From Streptomyces albospinus (GTDB lineage: Bacteria > Actinomycetota > Actinomycetes > Streptomycetales > Streptomycetaceae), in contig NZ_BMRP01000009.1 of the NCBI RefSeq assembly GCF_014648695.1, positions 157,554-221,553 on the forward strand: a DNA stretch of 64,000 nucleotides, written 5' to 3'. This document shows positions 25,871-34,434 of this stretch, in pieces. The notes below the pieces were generated by a model, which was not told the origin of the DNA, did no database searches, and saw nothing but the letters and a program-made list of their open reading frames with translations. The translations under genes were made by a program, and so were the position numbers. The first letter of the stretch is position 1, and the number at the start of each line of letters is the position of its first letter.

Positions 25871-25937
25871 CCTTATATTCCGGCAACGATTACCGACCGT
25901 GACGAGTTCCTTCTATTATTACATTCTGTGACGGAGG

Positions 25938-26489
25938 TTAGCGGCGGCGGTGGACGAGGCGGCCGGCGATGACCGTGGCGAGGCAGCTGCCGTCCGAGGC
26001 GAAGATCGCGAAGTTGGCCGGGCCCCCGGTGGTCAGGGGGCGTGGGCGCGGGCCGGGGAGTTCTTCGATGCCGGACCGCTGGACGGCTGTGCGGACCGCG
26101 GGCCGGATGAACGGGCCGGTCAGCGCGGTGGTCCCGGTCGCCAGCAGGCGTTGCAGGCCCCGGCGGGCACTGGCACCCCAACGGGTCTCGGGCATGTCGA
26201 GCGCGGCCAGCGCGGCACCTGTCAGCGGCTCGCTGCCGAGTTCGGCGGCCTCGCGCGGATCGGGGTGGTAGGTCGCCTCCAGGAGCGCGGCGCCGTCCGG
26301 TTCGTAGCGGCCGGGGGTCAGTACGCCGTCCCATTCCCGGACCCGTGCCCGGCCTCCGTAGGCCGCCAGCAGTTCCTCGTAGGGCCCGATGGAGGCCAGG
26401 CGGGCGCCGTCGACGACGACCGCATGCCCGGGGGCCGGTTCGCCGCCCTCGGCGAGCCGGACGGCGTGTACCCGGTGGAGTGTCAACAC
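25938..26489 (-). CDS. imidazolonepropionase-like (amidohydrolase composite-domain) protein
   Basis: A 183-residue protein resembling only the beta-sandwich parts of imidazolonepropionase-type amidohydrolases. The N-terminus LTLHRVHAVRLAEGG...DGARLASIGPYEELLAAY and the C-terminal ANFAIFASDGSCLATVIAGR are the typical flanking strands. The metal-binding HxH barrel is absent, so it is not expected to be an enzyme of that class. Proteins like this often sit beside mqnC in Streptomyces, so a menaquinone link is possible but unproven. GTG start; the ribosome site is weak. The gene is isolated by repeat arrays on both sides. Confidence 0.75.
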   Translation of the reverse strand: MLTLHRVHAVRLAEGGEPAPGHAVVVDGARLASIGPYEELLAAYGGRARVREWDGVLTPGRYEPDGAALLEATYHPDPREAAELGSEPLTGAALAALDMPETRWGASARRGLQRLLATGTTALTGPFIRPAVRTAVQRSGIEELPGPRPRPLTTGGPANFAIFASDGSCLATVIAGRLVHRRR

Positions 26490-27073
26490 CCGTGGTCCAG
26501 TGGTCGGTTCGGGAGGGGCGTGTCCAGTGATCGGTTCGGGAGTGGCGTGCGGAAGCGGATCAGCCGCCAGTTCCGTACCGGCGGCCGGTTGTTGCCCGGC
26601 GACCAGTCTTGGCTCGACGACCAGTCTTGGCTCGACGACCAGTTATGGCTCGGCGACCAGTTATGGCTCGGTCGCCGGGGCTGCCGCCGGGGCTGCCGCC
26701 CGGGCTGTCGTCGTGCCCCGTTCGCGTCGGCCACGGCCAGTTCACCCCCGCTGTCGCACCCGGTTCACACGTACTGCCGTTGCCCCGGTTCGCACGTACC
26801 ACCGCAGCTCGGTTCATACATACCGCCGTTGCCCAGTTCACACCTACCACCGCGGCTCGGTTCACACCTACCACCGCGGCTCGGTTCACACCTACCACCG
26901 CGGCTCGGTTCACACCTACCACCGCAGCTCGGTTCGCACGAACCACCGCAGCTCGGTTCACACCTACCACCGTCGCCCGGTTCGCACGAACCACCGTCGC
27001 CCGGTCGGTACGCAACGCCGACGCCCGGTCGGTACGCAACGCCGTCGGGCTCGGTTCTCGCCTGTGGCTGGGG
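26490..27073. repeat. repeat-filled intergenic region, 18-bp and 24-bp arrays
   Basis: Four 18-bp units CGACCAGTCTTGGCTCGA (26600-26671) are followed by about eleven units of a 24-bp repeat based on GGTTCACACCTACCACCGCG (about 26760-27040), several identical. One 160-codon frame on the minus strand reads the 24-bp array as an 8-residue repeat, but it lacks a convincing start and homology. It lies between mqnC and the imidazolonepropionase-like gene. Confidence 0.85.
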
Positions 27074-28273
27074 TCAGTTGGTCTCGATCAGCTTCAGTTC
27101 GGGGTGGGCGGTGCCGCCGTCGATGGCCGTGGACGAGAGGTGTGAGACCACGCGGTCGTCCACCGGGTCGTTGGCCGGGTCGTCGTGGACGACCAGGTGC
27201 TCGTACGTCGTCGCGCGCTGTGCCGGGACGCGGTCCGCCTTGCGGATCAGGTCGATGATCTCCTGGCGGTTGGAGCGGTGCTTGGCGCCGGCCGAGGAGA
27301 CCACGTTCTCCTCCAGCATGATCGAGCCGAGGTCGTCCGCGCCGTAGTGCAGCGACAGCTGGCCGACCTCCTTGCCGGTGGTCAGCCACGAGCCCTGGAT
27401 GTGCGCGACGTTGTCGAGGAAGATCCGGGCGATGGCGATCATGCGCAGGTACTCGAAGAGGGTGGCCTGCGTCTGGCCCTTCAGGTGGTTGTTCTCCGGC
27501 TGGTAGGTGTACGGGATGAAGGCGCGGAAGCCGCCCGTACGGTCCTGGACGTCGCGGATCATCCGGAGGTGCTCGATGCGCTCGGCGTTGGTCTCGCCGG
27601 TGCCCATCAGCATGGTGGAGGTGGACTCGACGCCCAGATTGTGGGCCGCCTCCATGATTTCCAGCCAGCGCTCGCCGGACTCCTTCAGCGGCGCGATGGC
27701 CTTGCGGGGGCGGGCGGGGAGCAGTTCGGCACCCGCGCCGGCGAAGGAGTCCAGGCCCGCGGCGTGGATCCGCGAGATCGCCTCCTCGACGGAGACCTTG
27801 GAGATCCGCGCCATGTGCTCGACCTCGGAGGCGCCGAGGGAGTGGATGACCAGCTGCGGGAACGCCTTCTTGATGGCCGAGAAGTGCTCTTCGTAGTACT
27901 CGACGCCGTAGTCCGGGTGGTGGCCGCCCTGGAACATGATCTGGGTGCCGCCCAGTTCGACGGTCTCTGCGCAGCGGCGCAGGATGTCGTCCAGGTCGCG
28001 GGTCCAGCCCTTGGCGGTGTCCTTGGGGGCGGCGTAGAACGCGCAGAACTTGCAGGCCGTCACGCAGACGTTGGTGTAGTTGATGTTGCGCTCGATGATG
28101 TACGTCGCGATGTGCTCGGTGCCGGCGTAGCGGCGGCGGCGTACGGCGTCGGCGGCCTGGCCCAGCGCGTGCAGCGGCGCGGAGCGGTAGAGGTCGAGCG
28201 CTTCCTCCGGGGTGATGCGCCCACCCTGTGCGGCGCGGTCGAGTACGGACTGGAGGTCGGCGTTCTCGGTCAC
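27074..28273 (-). CDS. mqnC: cyclic dehypoxanthinylfutalosine synthase
   Basis: A 399-residue radical-SAM enzyme that cyclises dehypoxanthine futalosine in the futalosine menaquinone pathway. The 4Fe-4S/SAM cysteines are C70, C74 and C77 (CVTACKFCAF). Other family stretches are IMFQGGHHPDYGVEYYEEHF and GSWLTTGKEVGQLSLHYGAD, and the C-terminal half carries the MqnC/MqnE-type domain. GTG start with AAAGGG upstream. Partner genes mqnA, mqnE, mqnP and the UbiD/UbiX pair lie further along this window. Confidence 0.95.
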   Translation of the reverse strand: MTENADLQSVLDRAAQGGRITPEEALDLYRSAPLHALGQAADAVRRRRYAGTEHIATYIIERNINYTNVCVTACKFCAFYAAPKDTAKGWTRDLDDILRRCAETVELGGTQIMFQGGHHPDYGVEYYEEHFSAIKKAFPQLVIHSLGASEVEHMARISKVSVEEAISRIHAAGLDSFAGAGAELLPARPRKAIAPLKESGERWLEIMEAAHNLGVESTSTMLMGTGETNAERIEHLRMIRDVQDRTGGFRAFIPYTYQPENNHLKGQTQATLFEYLRMIAIARIFLDNVAHIQGSWLTTGKEVGQLSLHYGADDLGSIMLEENVVSSAGAKHRSNRQEIIDLIRKADRVPAQRATTYEHLVVHDDPANDPVDDRVVSHLSSTAIDGGTAHPELKLIETN

Positions 28274-28420
28274 CGGGGCGTCCCTTTCGGAGGCGGACAG
28301 ACAGTAGGCGCAGTCAGTGAGCAGTGAGCACAGTGCGCGCGGTGAGGAGCGCAGGCCGTACTCAGGAACTGAAGCACTGAAGGGCTGAACCAGCCTACGC
28401 CAGGGGGGCGACGGCCTCGG

Positions 28421-28473
28421 GGGCGGCCGGGAACCCCCCGGCGCCGACGGGGAGAGCCGCCTCCCGGCCGCCC
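28421..28473 (-). terminator. possible terminator after the Ser/Thr kinase gene
   Basis: GGGCGGCCGGGA pairs with TCCCGGCCGCCC across a 29-base loop, 34 bp beyond the kinase stop and upstream of mqnC. Confidence 0.45.
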
Positions 28474-28506
28474 TGCGCCGCGGCCTCAGCCGCCCTCCCC
28501 GCGGCC

Positions 28507-30528
28507 TCAGCCGCTCTTCGCCAAGGTCGCCTTCGGGGTGCCGCCCCGTTTGTCGTCGGAGGTGAAGGTGAGCGCGCCGTTCTTGCCGAGGGTGTACGTC
28601 ACCGTGGAGGTGTTGCCCGTGCAGCCCGGCCCTTGATTGCCGTCCGGGCTCTCCTGGAGCACCAGCTTGCCCCCGGAGGCCGACAGCAGCTTCGCCTTCG
28701 CCTGGCAGTGCACCAGCAGCGCGTCATACGTCGTACGGACCACGGTCTCCCCCTTGTGACCGGCCGTGATGACGCTGGTCATGGAGCCGTTGGGGATTCC
28801 GTTGGCCATCGTGATGCCGCCGCTCCAGGTGCCGAGGAAGGGGTGCGGGACGGCGTCGCCGGATCCGTCGGGCGACCCGGAGGGCTGTGGCTGTGCCGAC
28901 GGGGTGTGCCCGGAGGGCGGCTGGGCGGCGTTGGTGCCACCACCGTTCTTCAGCATGGTGAAGACGAACCCGGCGGTCGTCGCGGCGGCCAGTGCGCCGG
29001 CCACCGACAGCACCAGCGTGCAGCTCACCCGCCGCGGCCGGTCCTTGCCGCCGACGGCGCCGGCGAGCGCGATCCGTCGCTCCTTGGAGGCAGCAGCCGG
29101 AGGCGACGGAGACGGAGGCGGGGGCGGGGGCGGGGGCGGAGTCGGGGACCCGGTCGGCAGATCCGCGACAGCGGCGGCACCGGAGGTACCGGAGACACCG
29201 GAAGCACCGGAGACACCGGAAGCACCGGCAACACCAGCGATGTCAGCGGCACCGGAGGCGTGCGGAGTCGCCGGTGGCGCGCCGGCGGACGGCCAGGCGG
29301 ACTCCGGTGGTGCCGAGGACGGAGGCGTGGGCGGCAGCGGCACGGGCGGGTGCGGCACGGGCGGGTGCGGCACGGACAGATGCGGTACGGACAGATGCGG
29401 TACGGAGGGCGGGGCGGCCGGGGGCGGCGTGCCGGGCCCGCCGGGCCGGTCCGCGGGGGCCTCGGCCTCGGCCTGGGCCGGCGCGTCGAAGGGGATCAGC
29501 CCGGACACCGCCCCGTACGACGGATCCGGCGGCCCGAACGTCCCGCTGGGGACCCCCGCCGTCCCCGTAGCCCCCGCCCCCTCTTCCCGGTCCTCCCGTT
29601 GCTCCCGGCCCTCCCGCTCCTCCACCTCAAGGTTCAGCAGTTCCACCGCCTGCCGGCTGACCTGCTCGACGACCGGTGCCGGCAGCCAGCCGGCGCGCAC
29701 CAGCCCGGCCGCGCCGCCGCTCCCCTCCCCCGCGAGCCGCGCCGCGACCGCCTCGGGCGCGGGCCGCCGCGCCGGGTCCTTGGCGAGGCAGCCGGTCACC
29801 AATTCACGCAGTTCACCGGCGAGTTGCGGGCCGAGTTCCGGTTCCTCGTGCACCACCTTGTAGAGGAGGGCGGCGGACGAGTCCCCGGGGAACGGGGGGA
29901 CTCCGGTGGCCGCGAACGCCAGTACCGCCCCGAGCGAGAAGACGTCGGCCGCGCCCTCCGCGCCCTTCCCCAGGATCTGTTCGGGCGCCATGTAGCCCGG
30001 TGACCCGACCGACACCCCGGTGGACGTCAGGGAGGCGGTGCCGTCCGTCGCGCGGGCGATGCCGAAGTCGATCAGCAGCGGCCCGTCCAGCGTCAGCAGG
30101 ACGTTGGAAGGTTTGACGTCCCGGTGGACGAGCCCGAGGGCGTGCACCGCGGTCAGTGCCTCGGCCAGTCCGGCGCCCAGGGCCCGTACGGAGTGCTCGG
30201 CCAGCGGCCCGAACGCGGTGACCGCCTGTGCCAGTGAGGGGCCCGCCGCATAGCCGGTGGCGATCCACGGAACGGAGGCTTCCGGATCGGCGTCCAGTAC
30301 GGGCGCGGTCCAGGACGCGCCCACCCGCCGCGCCGATTCGATCTCCCGCCGGAACCGCGCCCGGAACTGCTCGTCGGCGGCGAACTGCGCATGGACGACC
30401 TTGACCGCGACGGTCCGGCCGCCCGCGCTGCGCCCCAGATAGACCCGCCCCATGCCGCCCGCGCCGAGCCGGCCGAGCAGCCGGTATCCGCCCAGGACCC
30501 GTGGATCATCCCCTGCCAGCGGCTCCAT
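28507..30528 (-). CDS. transmembrane Hanks-type serine/threonine protein kinase
   Basis: A 673-residue receptor-like kinase. Kinase domain (about 15-275): G-loop LGAGGMG (21-27), catalytic Lys43, HRDVKPSN with D137 and DFG with D154, then GYMAPEQ. A long Pro/Ser/Ala-rich linker (about 300-480) holds repeats such as PHLSVPHLSVPHPPVP and SGASGVSG. One membrane helix (LVLSVAGALAAATTAGFVF, about 510-530) precedes an extracellular domain of roughly 120 residues with two Cys and no PASTA repeats. ATG with GGGGGAGG upstream. The sensed signal is unknown. Divergent from the esterase gene. Confidence 0.92.
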   Translation of the reverse strand: MEPLAGDDPRVLGGYRLLGRLGAGGMGRVYLGRSAGGRTVAVKVVHAQFAADEQFRARFRREIESARRVGASWTAPVLDADPEASVPWIATGYAAGPSLAQAVTAFGPLAEHSVRALGAGLAEALTAVHALGLVHRDVKPSNVLLTLDGPLLIDFGIARATDGTASLTSTGVSVGSPGYMAPEQILGKGAEGAADVFSLGAVLAFAATGVPPFPGDSSAALLYKVVHEEPELGPQLAGELRELVTGCLAKDPARRPAPEAVAARLAGEGSGGAAGLVRAGWLPAPVVEQVSRQAVELLNLEVEEREGREQREDREEGAGATGTAGVPSGTFGPPDPSYGAVSGLIPFDAPAQAEAEAPADRPGGPGTPPPAAPPSVPHLSVPHLSVPHPPVPHPPVPLPPTPPSSAPPESAWPSAGAPPATPHASGAADIAGVAGASGVSGASGVSGTSGAAAVADLPTGSPTPPPPPPPPPSPSPPAAASKERRIALAGAVGGKDRPRRVSCTLVLSVAGALAAATTAGFVFTMLKNGGGTNAAQPPSGHTPSAQPQPSGSPDGSGDAVPHPFLGTWSGGITMANGIPNGSMTSVITAGHKGETVVRTTYDALLVHCQAKAKLLSASGGKLVLQESPDGNQGPGCTGNTSTVTYTLGKNGALTFTSDDKRGGTPKATLAKSG

Positions 30529-30610
30529 CGCGCCTCCCCCTTATGACGGCGCACCCAGCTTATGGCCCACGCCCTGCCCCGGCCCCGAAACGCCCACGCC
30601 CCACGTCCTG

Positions 30611-30658
30611 CCCCAGCCCCAGCCCCAGCCCCAGCCCCAGCCCCAGCCCCAGCCCCAG
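30611..30658. repeat. perfect hexanucleotide repeat (CCCCAG)8
   Basis: Eight perfect copies of CCCCAG lie inside a longer C-rich low-complexity stretch (30560-30760) between the divergent kinase and esterase genes. The 420-bp gap 30529-30947 has no other supported feature; the open frame running through it encodes only Pro/Ser repeats. Confidence 0.9.
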
Positions 30659-30947
30659 CCCCGGAACGCCGACGACCCACGTCCCGTCCCGTCCCAGCCG
30701 TAGCCCCGGCCCCGGCCCCGAAACGCCCACGCCCCGCGTCTTGCCCGAACCCCGAAGCGCTGATGACCACGTCTTGCCCCGGTCCCGAGACACTTATGAC
30801 CCACGTCATGCGCCGACCCGGAAACCTCCGCCCCGCTTTCCGCATCAAACAGGACACAAAGTCGGCCACCCCGCCCGACCTTTCCGCCCCCGCGGTCCTG
30901 CCCTGCGACAGCGCCCCACGCCGCCGCGCGACCCTCCGGAGAACGCC

Positions 30948-32036
30948 GTGCACCACCGCCCGCGCCCGAAGTTCCGCCGCCGTGGTCGCCGTACTCCCGA
31001 GAGCCCCCGGCCCAAGTGGCGGCTCTCCCTGCTCACCGCGTTCATCGCCGTCCTGGGGCTCGGCGCGTACCCCATGGTCAAGTACATGGACGTCCTCAAC
31101 GACACCGGCGAGCCCATGTCGTTCAGCCAGGCGATCCCCGACGGCGTCCCCGGCCCGCCGCTGCCGACCGCCGCCGACCCCTCGGTACGGATGCCGACCG
31201 GCCCGCGTGCGGAGTTCCGTACGGCAAGCACGCTCAGCGACGGCACGAAGATCGGCGTCACGACGCTGCACGGGAAGAAGTCCGGCTTCACCGGCAAGGT
31301 GTGGGTCTGGGCCCCGAAGGAGTACTACGAGGACCGCTACCGCAACAGCGCGTTCCCCGTCCTCCTCGCCCTGCCCGGCAGCTACGGCTACCCCGCCAAC
31401 TACTGGAGGGGCCCCGACCTCAAGCTCCAGCGCACGATCAGCGATCTGGTGGCCCAGGGCCGCAGCAAGCCCTTCATCGTCGCCATGCCGGTCCTCAACC
31501 CCGGCAAGCGCTACTACGACGGCAGCGACATCCCGGGGCAGCCGAAGATGGGCACCTGGATCTCCGACGACGTCCCCGACCTGGTCAGGGCCAACTTCCG
31601 GACCTTCACCAGCCGCGACGGCTGGGCGATCATGGGCTCCTCGTCGGGCGGTTTCGTCGGTCTCAAGCAGGTCCTCCAGCACCCCGACCGCTTCAAGGCG
31701 GTGATCGCCAGCGGCCCCGACACCCGCCCCGACTCCCCCCTCTGGCGCGGCCACGAGAAGGAGAAGCGGGCCAACGACCCGGAGCGCCTGGCCCGGCGCC
31801 TCGCCGCCCGCCCCGGCGCCCCGGACGTCTACCTCCAGTTCCAGATCGGCACCCAGGAGGGCGGCCGGGCCAACCTGGAGCGCTTCATCCGGCAGTACGC
31901 CAAGGGGCCCGTGAAGGCGCACCTGCACGTCATCCAGGACGGCGGGCACAACGCCAGGAGCTACATCAGGGGCATGCGGGACGCGAGCCTGGAGGCCATC
32001 AGCAAGGTCCTCCGCGGCCCGACGCCGTCACCGTGA
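30948..32036 (+). CDS. membrane-anchored alpha/beta hydrolase, putative esterase (esterase D/Ag85-like)
   Basis: A 362-residue protein. A basic N-terminus (HHRPRPKFRRRGRR) and one helix LSLLTAFIAVLGLGAYPMV anchor it. The hydrolase domain follows, with the nucleophile elbow MGSSSGGF and the catalytic His in DGGHNARSYI; FPVLLALPGSYGYPANYW is typical of the family. Substrate unknown; related actinobacterial proteins act on cell-envelope esters. GTG 30948 is chosen because CCGGAG lies just upstream and upstream sequence is hexanucleotide repeat. Convergent with mqnA. Confidence 0.85.
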   Translation: MHHRPRPKFRRRGRRTPESPRPKWRLSLLTAFIAVLGLGAYPMVKYMDVLNDTGEPMSFSQAIPDGVPGPPLPTAADPSVRMPTGPRAEFRTASTLSDGTKIGVTTLHGKKSGFTGKVWVWAPKEYYEDRYRNSAFPVLLALPGSYGYPANYWRGPDLKLQRTISDLVAQGRSKPFIVAMPVLNPGKRYYDGSDIPGQPKMGTWISDDVPDLVRANFRTFTSRDGWAIMGSSSGGFVGLKQVLQHPDRFKAVIASGPDTRPDSPLWRGHEKEKRANDPERLARRLAARPGAPDVYLQFQIGTQEGGRANLERFIRQYAKGPVKAHLHVIQDGGHNARSYIRGMRDASLEAISKVLRGPTPSP

Positions 32037-32160
32037 CGCCGGGCCCTACGCCGGCACCGTGACACCGGCCGTACGCACTCACCACGACGCCGGACCGACG
32101 CCGGTGCGGTGCGGCTCCGCCCGCACGTCGGCGTGTGCGTGATGCCGCCGGCCGCGGACA

Positions 32161-33063
32161 TCACACCTGGTGCGCCCCGGCCAGCAGCTCCACCTTCACG
32201 TCGGCCGGGAACCCGGTCGTCGGGCCGACCCGGCGCGCGAACTCGGTGACGCCCCGCAGCTGATCCGCCCCGAACCGGAAGTCGAGCGTGGTGAAGTACC
32301 GCTCCAGCACCGCCTCGTCGAAGTGCTCCCAGCGGGCGGCCTGCTCGGCGACCTTGGTGACCTCCTCCAGCGACAGGTCACGGGAGGCCAGGAACGCCTC
32401 GTGCACCTTCCCGACCACCGCCGGCTCGCGCTCCAGGTAGTCCCGCCGGGCCGCCCATACGGCGAAGACGAACGGCAGCCCCGTCCAGTCCTTCCACATC
32501 TGGCCCAGGTCGTGCACCTCCAGCCCGAGCCTGGGACCGTCGTGCAGATTGGCGCGCAGCGCGGCATCGCCGATCAGCACCGCGGCGTCCGCCTCCTGCA
32601 TCATCAGCCCGAGGTCCGGCGGGCAGCGGTAGTACTCGGGCTGCACCCCGATCTTCTCGGCGAGCAGCAGCTGCGCGAGCCGTACGGACGTCCGCGAGGT
32701 CGACCCGAGGGCGACCCGGGCGCCGTCCAGCTGCTCCAGCGGCTTCTGCGAGACGATCACGCAGGACATCACCGGCCCGTCGCAGCCGACCGCGAGGTCG
32801 GGGAAGGCGACGAGATCATCGGCGGACCGCAGGAATTCGACGAGCGTGATCGGCGCGATGTCGAGTTCCCCGCGCACCAGCTGTTCGCTGAGCTTCTCCG
32901 GGGTGTCCTTTGTCAGGTCCAGGTCGAGCAGCGTGCCCGTACGGGCCAGGCCCCAGTAAAGGGGCAGGCAGTTCAGGAACTGGATGTGGCCCACTCGCGG
33001 CCGGCTGCGACGGTGGTCGGCGTCGGCTCCTGCGGGTGCGTCTCCGAAGGTTGAATTGTCCAC
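32161..33063 (-). CDS. mqnA: chorismate dehydratase
   Basis: A 300-residue periplasmic-binding-protein-like enzyme that converts chorismate to 3-enolpyruvyl-benzoate, the first step of the futalosine pathway. Family stretches: VGHIQFLNCLPLYWGL, LVRGELDIAPITLVEFL, SRTSVRLAQLLL and VLIGDAALR. GTG start with a roughly 20-residue variable N-terminus before the conserved domain. Divergent from the cold-shock gene. Works upstream of MqnE and MqnC. Confidence 0.94.
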   Translation of the reverse strand: MDNSTFGDAPAGADADHRRSRPRVGHIQFLNCLPLYWGLARTGTLLDLDLTKDTPEKLSEQLVRGELDIAPITLVEFLRSADDLVAFPDLAVGCDGPVMSCVIVSQKPLEQLDGARVALGSTSRTSVRLAQLLLAEKIGVQPEYYRCPPDLGLMMQEADAAVLIGDAALRANLHDGPRLGLEVHDLGQMWKDWTGLPFVFAVWAARRDYLEREPAVVGKVHEAFLASRDLSLEEVTKVAEQAARWEHFDEAVLERYFTTLDFRFGADQLRGVTEFARRVGPTTGFPADVKVELLAGAHQV

Positions 33064-33220
33064 ATGCGGAGGCTAGACCCGCCTCTCTCGGTGCGGCACG
33101 GCGGGTCCCAGGTATGACCTTTCACGCTCTCGGCTAAACGTGATCTTTGGCTCTTCCGCCTCAGGAGCGCACCATGCTACGCTCAGCGCAAGTTGCAGTT
33201 TGGTTTCCCTTGCAGTACAG

Positions 33221-33257
33221 AGCCTGCGGAGCATGTAACCCGCAGGCTTTTGTAGTT
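33221..33257 (+). promoter_or_regulatory. terminator-like hairpin in the cold-shock gene leader
   Basis: AGCCTGCGG and CCGCAGGCT form a perfect nine-pair stem with a ten-base loop, followed by TTTGTAGTTTTC. It lies 55-90 bases upstream of the csp start, with no gene ending before it on this strand. It may be an attenuator or a cold-responsive RNA switch. Confidence 0.55.
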
Positions 33258-33313
33258 TTCAGACTTGTTTGCAGGTTCTGGAGCAGGGCAACCCTTTGGC
33301 CCAAGGAGGGCTC

Positions 33314-33517
33314 ATGGCTACCGGAACCGTCAAGTGGTTCAACGCTGAAAAGGGCTTCGGCTTCATCGCCCAGGACGGCGGCGGCCCGGATGTCTTCGTC
33401 CACTACTCGGCGATCAACGCCTCTGGTTTCCGCTCCCTGGAGGAGAACCAGCAGGTTAACTTCGACGTCACGCAGGGCCCGAAGGGCCCGCAGGCGGAGA
33501 ACGTCACGCCGGTCTAA
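33314..33517 (+). CDS. cold-shock protein (CspA family)
   Basis: A 67-residue single cold-shock domain that binds single-stranded RNA/DNA. RNP1 is KGFGFI and RNP2 is VFVHYSAI; the N-terminus MATGTVKWFNAEKGFGF is diagnostic. ATG with AAGGAGGG five bases upstream. The leader of 100 or more bases is relatively AT-rich, typical of csp genes. A strong terminator follows. Confidence 0.97.
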   Translation: MATGTVKWFNAEKGFGFIAQDGGGPDVFVHYSAINASGFRSLEENQQVNFDVTQGPKGPQAENVTPV

Positions 33518-33563
33518 GTTGCCCGGTCAGACCTTCACCTATTAGGTCGACTAGTAGTACCCA

Positions 33564-33613
33564 AGGAGCCCCGCTCCTCCTTTCGGGAGGAGCTCGGGGC
33601 TCCTGCCTTTTGT
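33564..33613 (+). terminator. strong terminator after the cold-shock gene
   Basis: A long GC stem (AGGAGCCCCG...CTCCTCC paired with GGAGGAG...CGGGGCTCCT, TTTCG loop) is followed by a CCTTTTG tail. Confidence 0.9.
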
Positions 33614-33966
33614 TCGCCCGCTTCTTTGCGGCTGCGGTTTGAACGGCACCTGCATGAACTCTTCCCGTCCGCCGCATTGCGCCGCGAGAAACACGGGAAC
33701 GCCCCCTCCCCGGCCGCTCCTCCCCGTTCGGGCAGGCCACGGGGCACGGAGAGAAAAAACCGCCCCCTTGTCGCGGAATTAACGCGCCGGAACGATCACT
33801 CAGGGACGGGGCGAGGCGGGGCCGGTCTGTCGGCCGGTCCATGAACAGCTCACGACACGCTTCAGGGCCCCGGCTCGCGGAGCCCCCGGAGCCCGATCGC
33901 GGTGGAGTGCGGGCCGATCACGGAAAGTGGTCGCATGGCCACATGACACGCCCTACCGTGGGCAGA

Positions 33967-34104
33967 ATGAGCGAGGACATGCCTCCGCAGAAGCCCTGCC
34001 CCGACTGCGGCGGCGCGGGCACCGTGGAGTGGGAGACCCCCGACGGCCACAAGGTCACCACGCAGTGCTCCGGTTGCGCCGGCACCGGAACCGTCCTGGC
34101 ATAG
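33967..34104 (+). CDS. small DnaJ-type zinc-finger protein
   Basis: About 45 residues with two CxxCxGxG-type motifs, CPDCGGAGTV and CSGCAGTGTV, so one zinc site of the DnaJ central-domain kind. The start is uncertain. ATG 33967 is preceded at seven bases by TACCGT, so a leaderless transcript is plausible; ATG 33943 gives eight more residues. A 12-base gap separates it from the next zinc-ribbon gene, suggesting an operon. Function unknown. Confidence 0.7.
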   Translation: MSEDMPPQKPCPDCGGAGTVEWETPDGHKVTTQCSGCAGTGTVLA

Positions 34105-34116
34105 AGGAGGCAGGCC

Positions 34117-34428
34117 ATGGCGGCCTTCAGCGGAAACGGCAAGCCGGTCGGCCTGGACGCCCAGTACGTCGGCAAACTGCCCTGCGCCGTCTGCGCGTTG
34201 CGCCCGATGAAGCTGCCCGGCCGGGACGGCGGCGTCTGCATCCCCTGCTACGCGGAGGAGCGCACGGCCGCCGGCCGACGGGCCGCGACGGCCGGCGCCT
34301 GGGTCGCCGCGAGCTTCGTCGGCGACCCGTGTCTGGCGTGCGGCTCGCGCTCCGTCGACGCGAACGGGTGGGCGTTCTGGTGCAACTCGTGCCAGATGCA
34401 GACGGCTGTTGCCCTGCCGCCGCGTTGA
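34117..34428 (+). CDS. small zinc-ribbon protein of unknown function
   Basis: A 103-residue protein with four CxxC pairs (CAVC, CIPC, CLAC, CNSC), enough for two zinc ribbons, separated by an Ala/Arg-rich helix. AGGAGG stands before the ATG. It is likely co-transcribed with the preceding DnaJ-type zinc-finger gene. No catalytic motif; nucleic-acid or protein binding is the reasonable guess. Confidence 0.78.
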   Translation: MAAFSGNGKPVGLDAQYVGKLPCAVCALRPMKLPGRDGGVCIPCYAEERTAAGRRAATAGAWVAASFVGDPCLACGSRSVDANGWAFWCNSCQMQTAVALPPR

Positions 34429-34434
34429 GGGGTG

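Larger units (their letters stand above)
24925..25937. other. 1-kb gene-free, repeat-rich region
   Basis: Between menG and the imidazolonepropionase-like gene no ORF has convincing coding character. The region is made mostly of two repeat arrays and one hairpin, listed separately. It must also contain the menG promoter. Confidence 0.65.

Noticed and set aside
26560..27039. 160-residue repeat protein gene
   Set aside because: Not listed as a gene because the frame is explained by the 24-bp unit length; kept as a finding.
26760..27040. CRISPR-like array
   Set aside because: The 24-bp units are contiguous with no unique spacers and there are no cas genes; it is a tandem minisatellite.
28766..29863. 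long plus-strand ORFs opposite the Ser/Thr kinase
   Set aside because: Antisense shadows with Gly/Ala/Arg-rich composition; the minus strand has all kinase motifs.
30501..30947. N-terminal extension of the esterase gene through the CCCCAG repeat
   Set aside because: The extension is low-complexity Pro/Ser; a ribosome site and GTG at 30948 fit the membrane anchor better.
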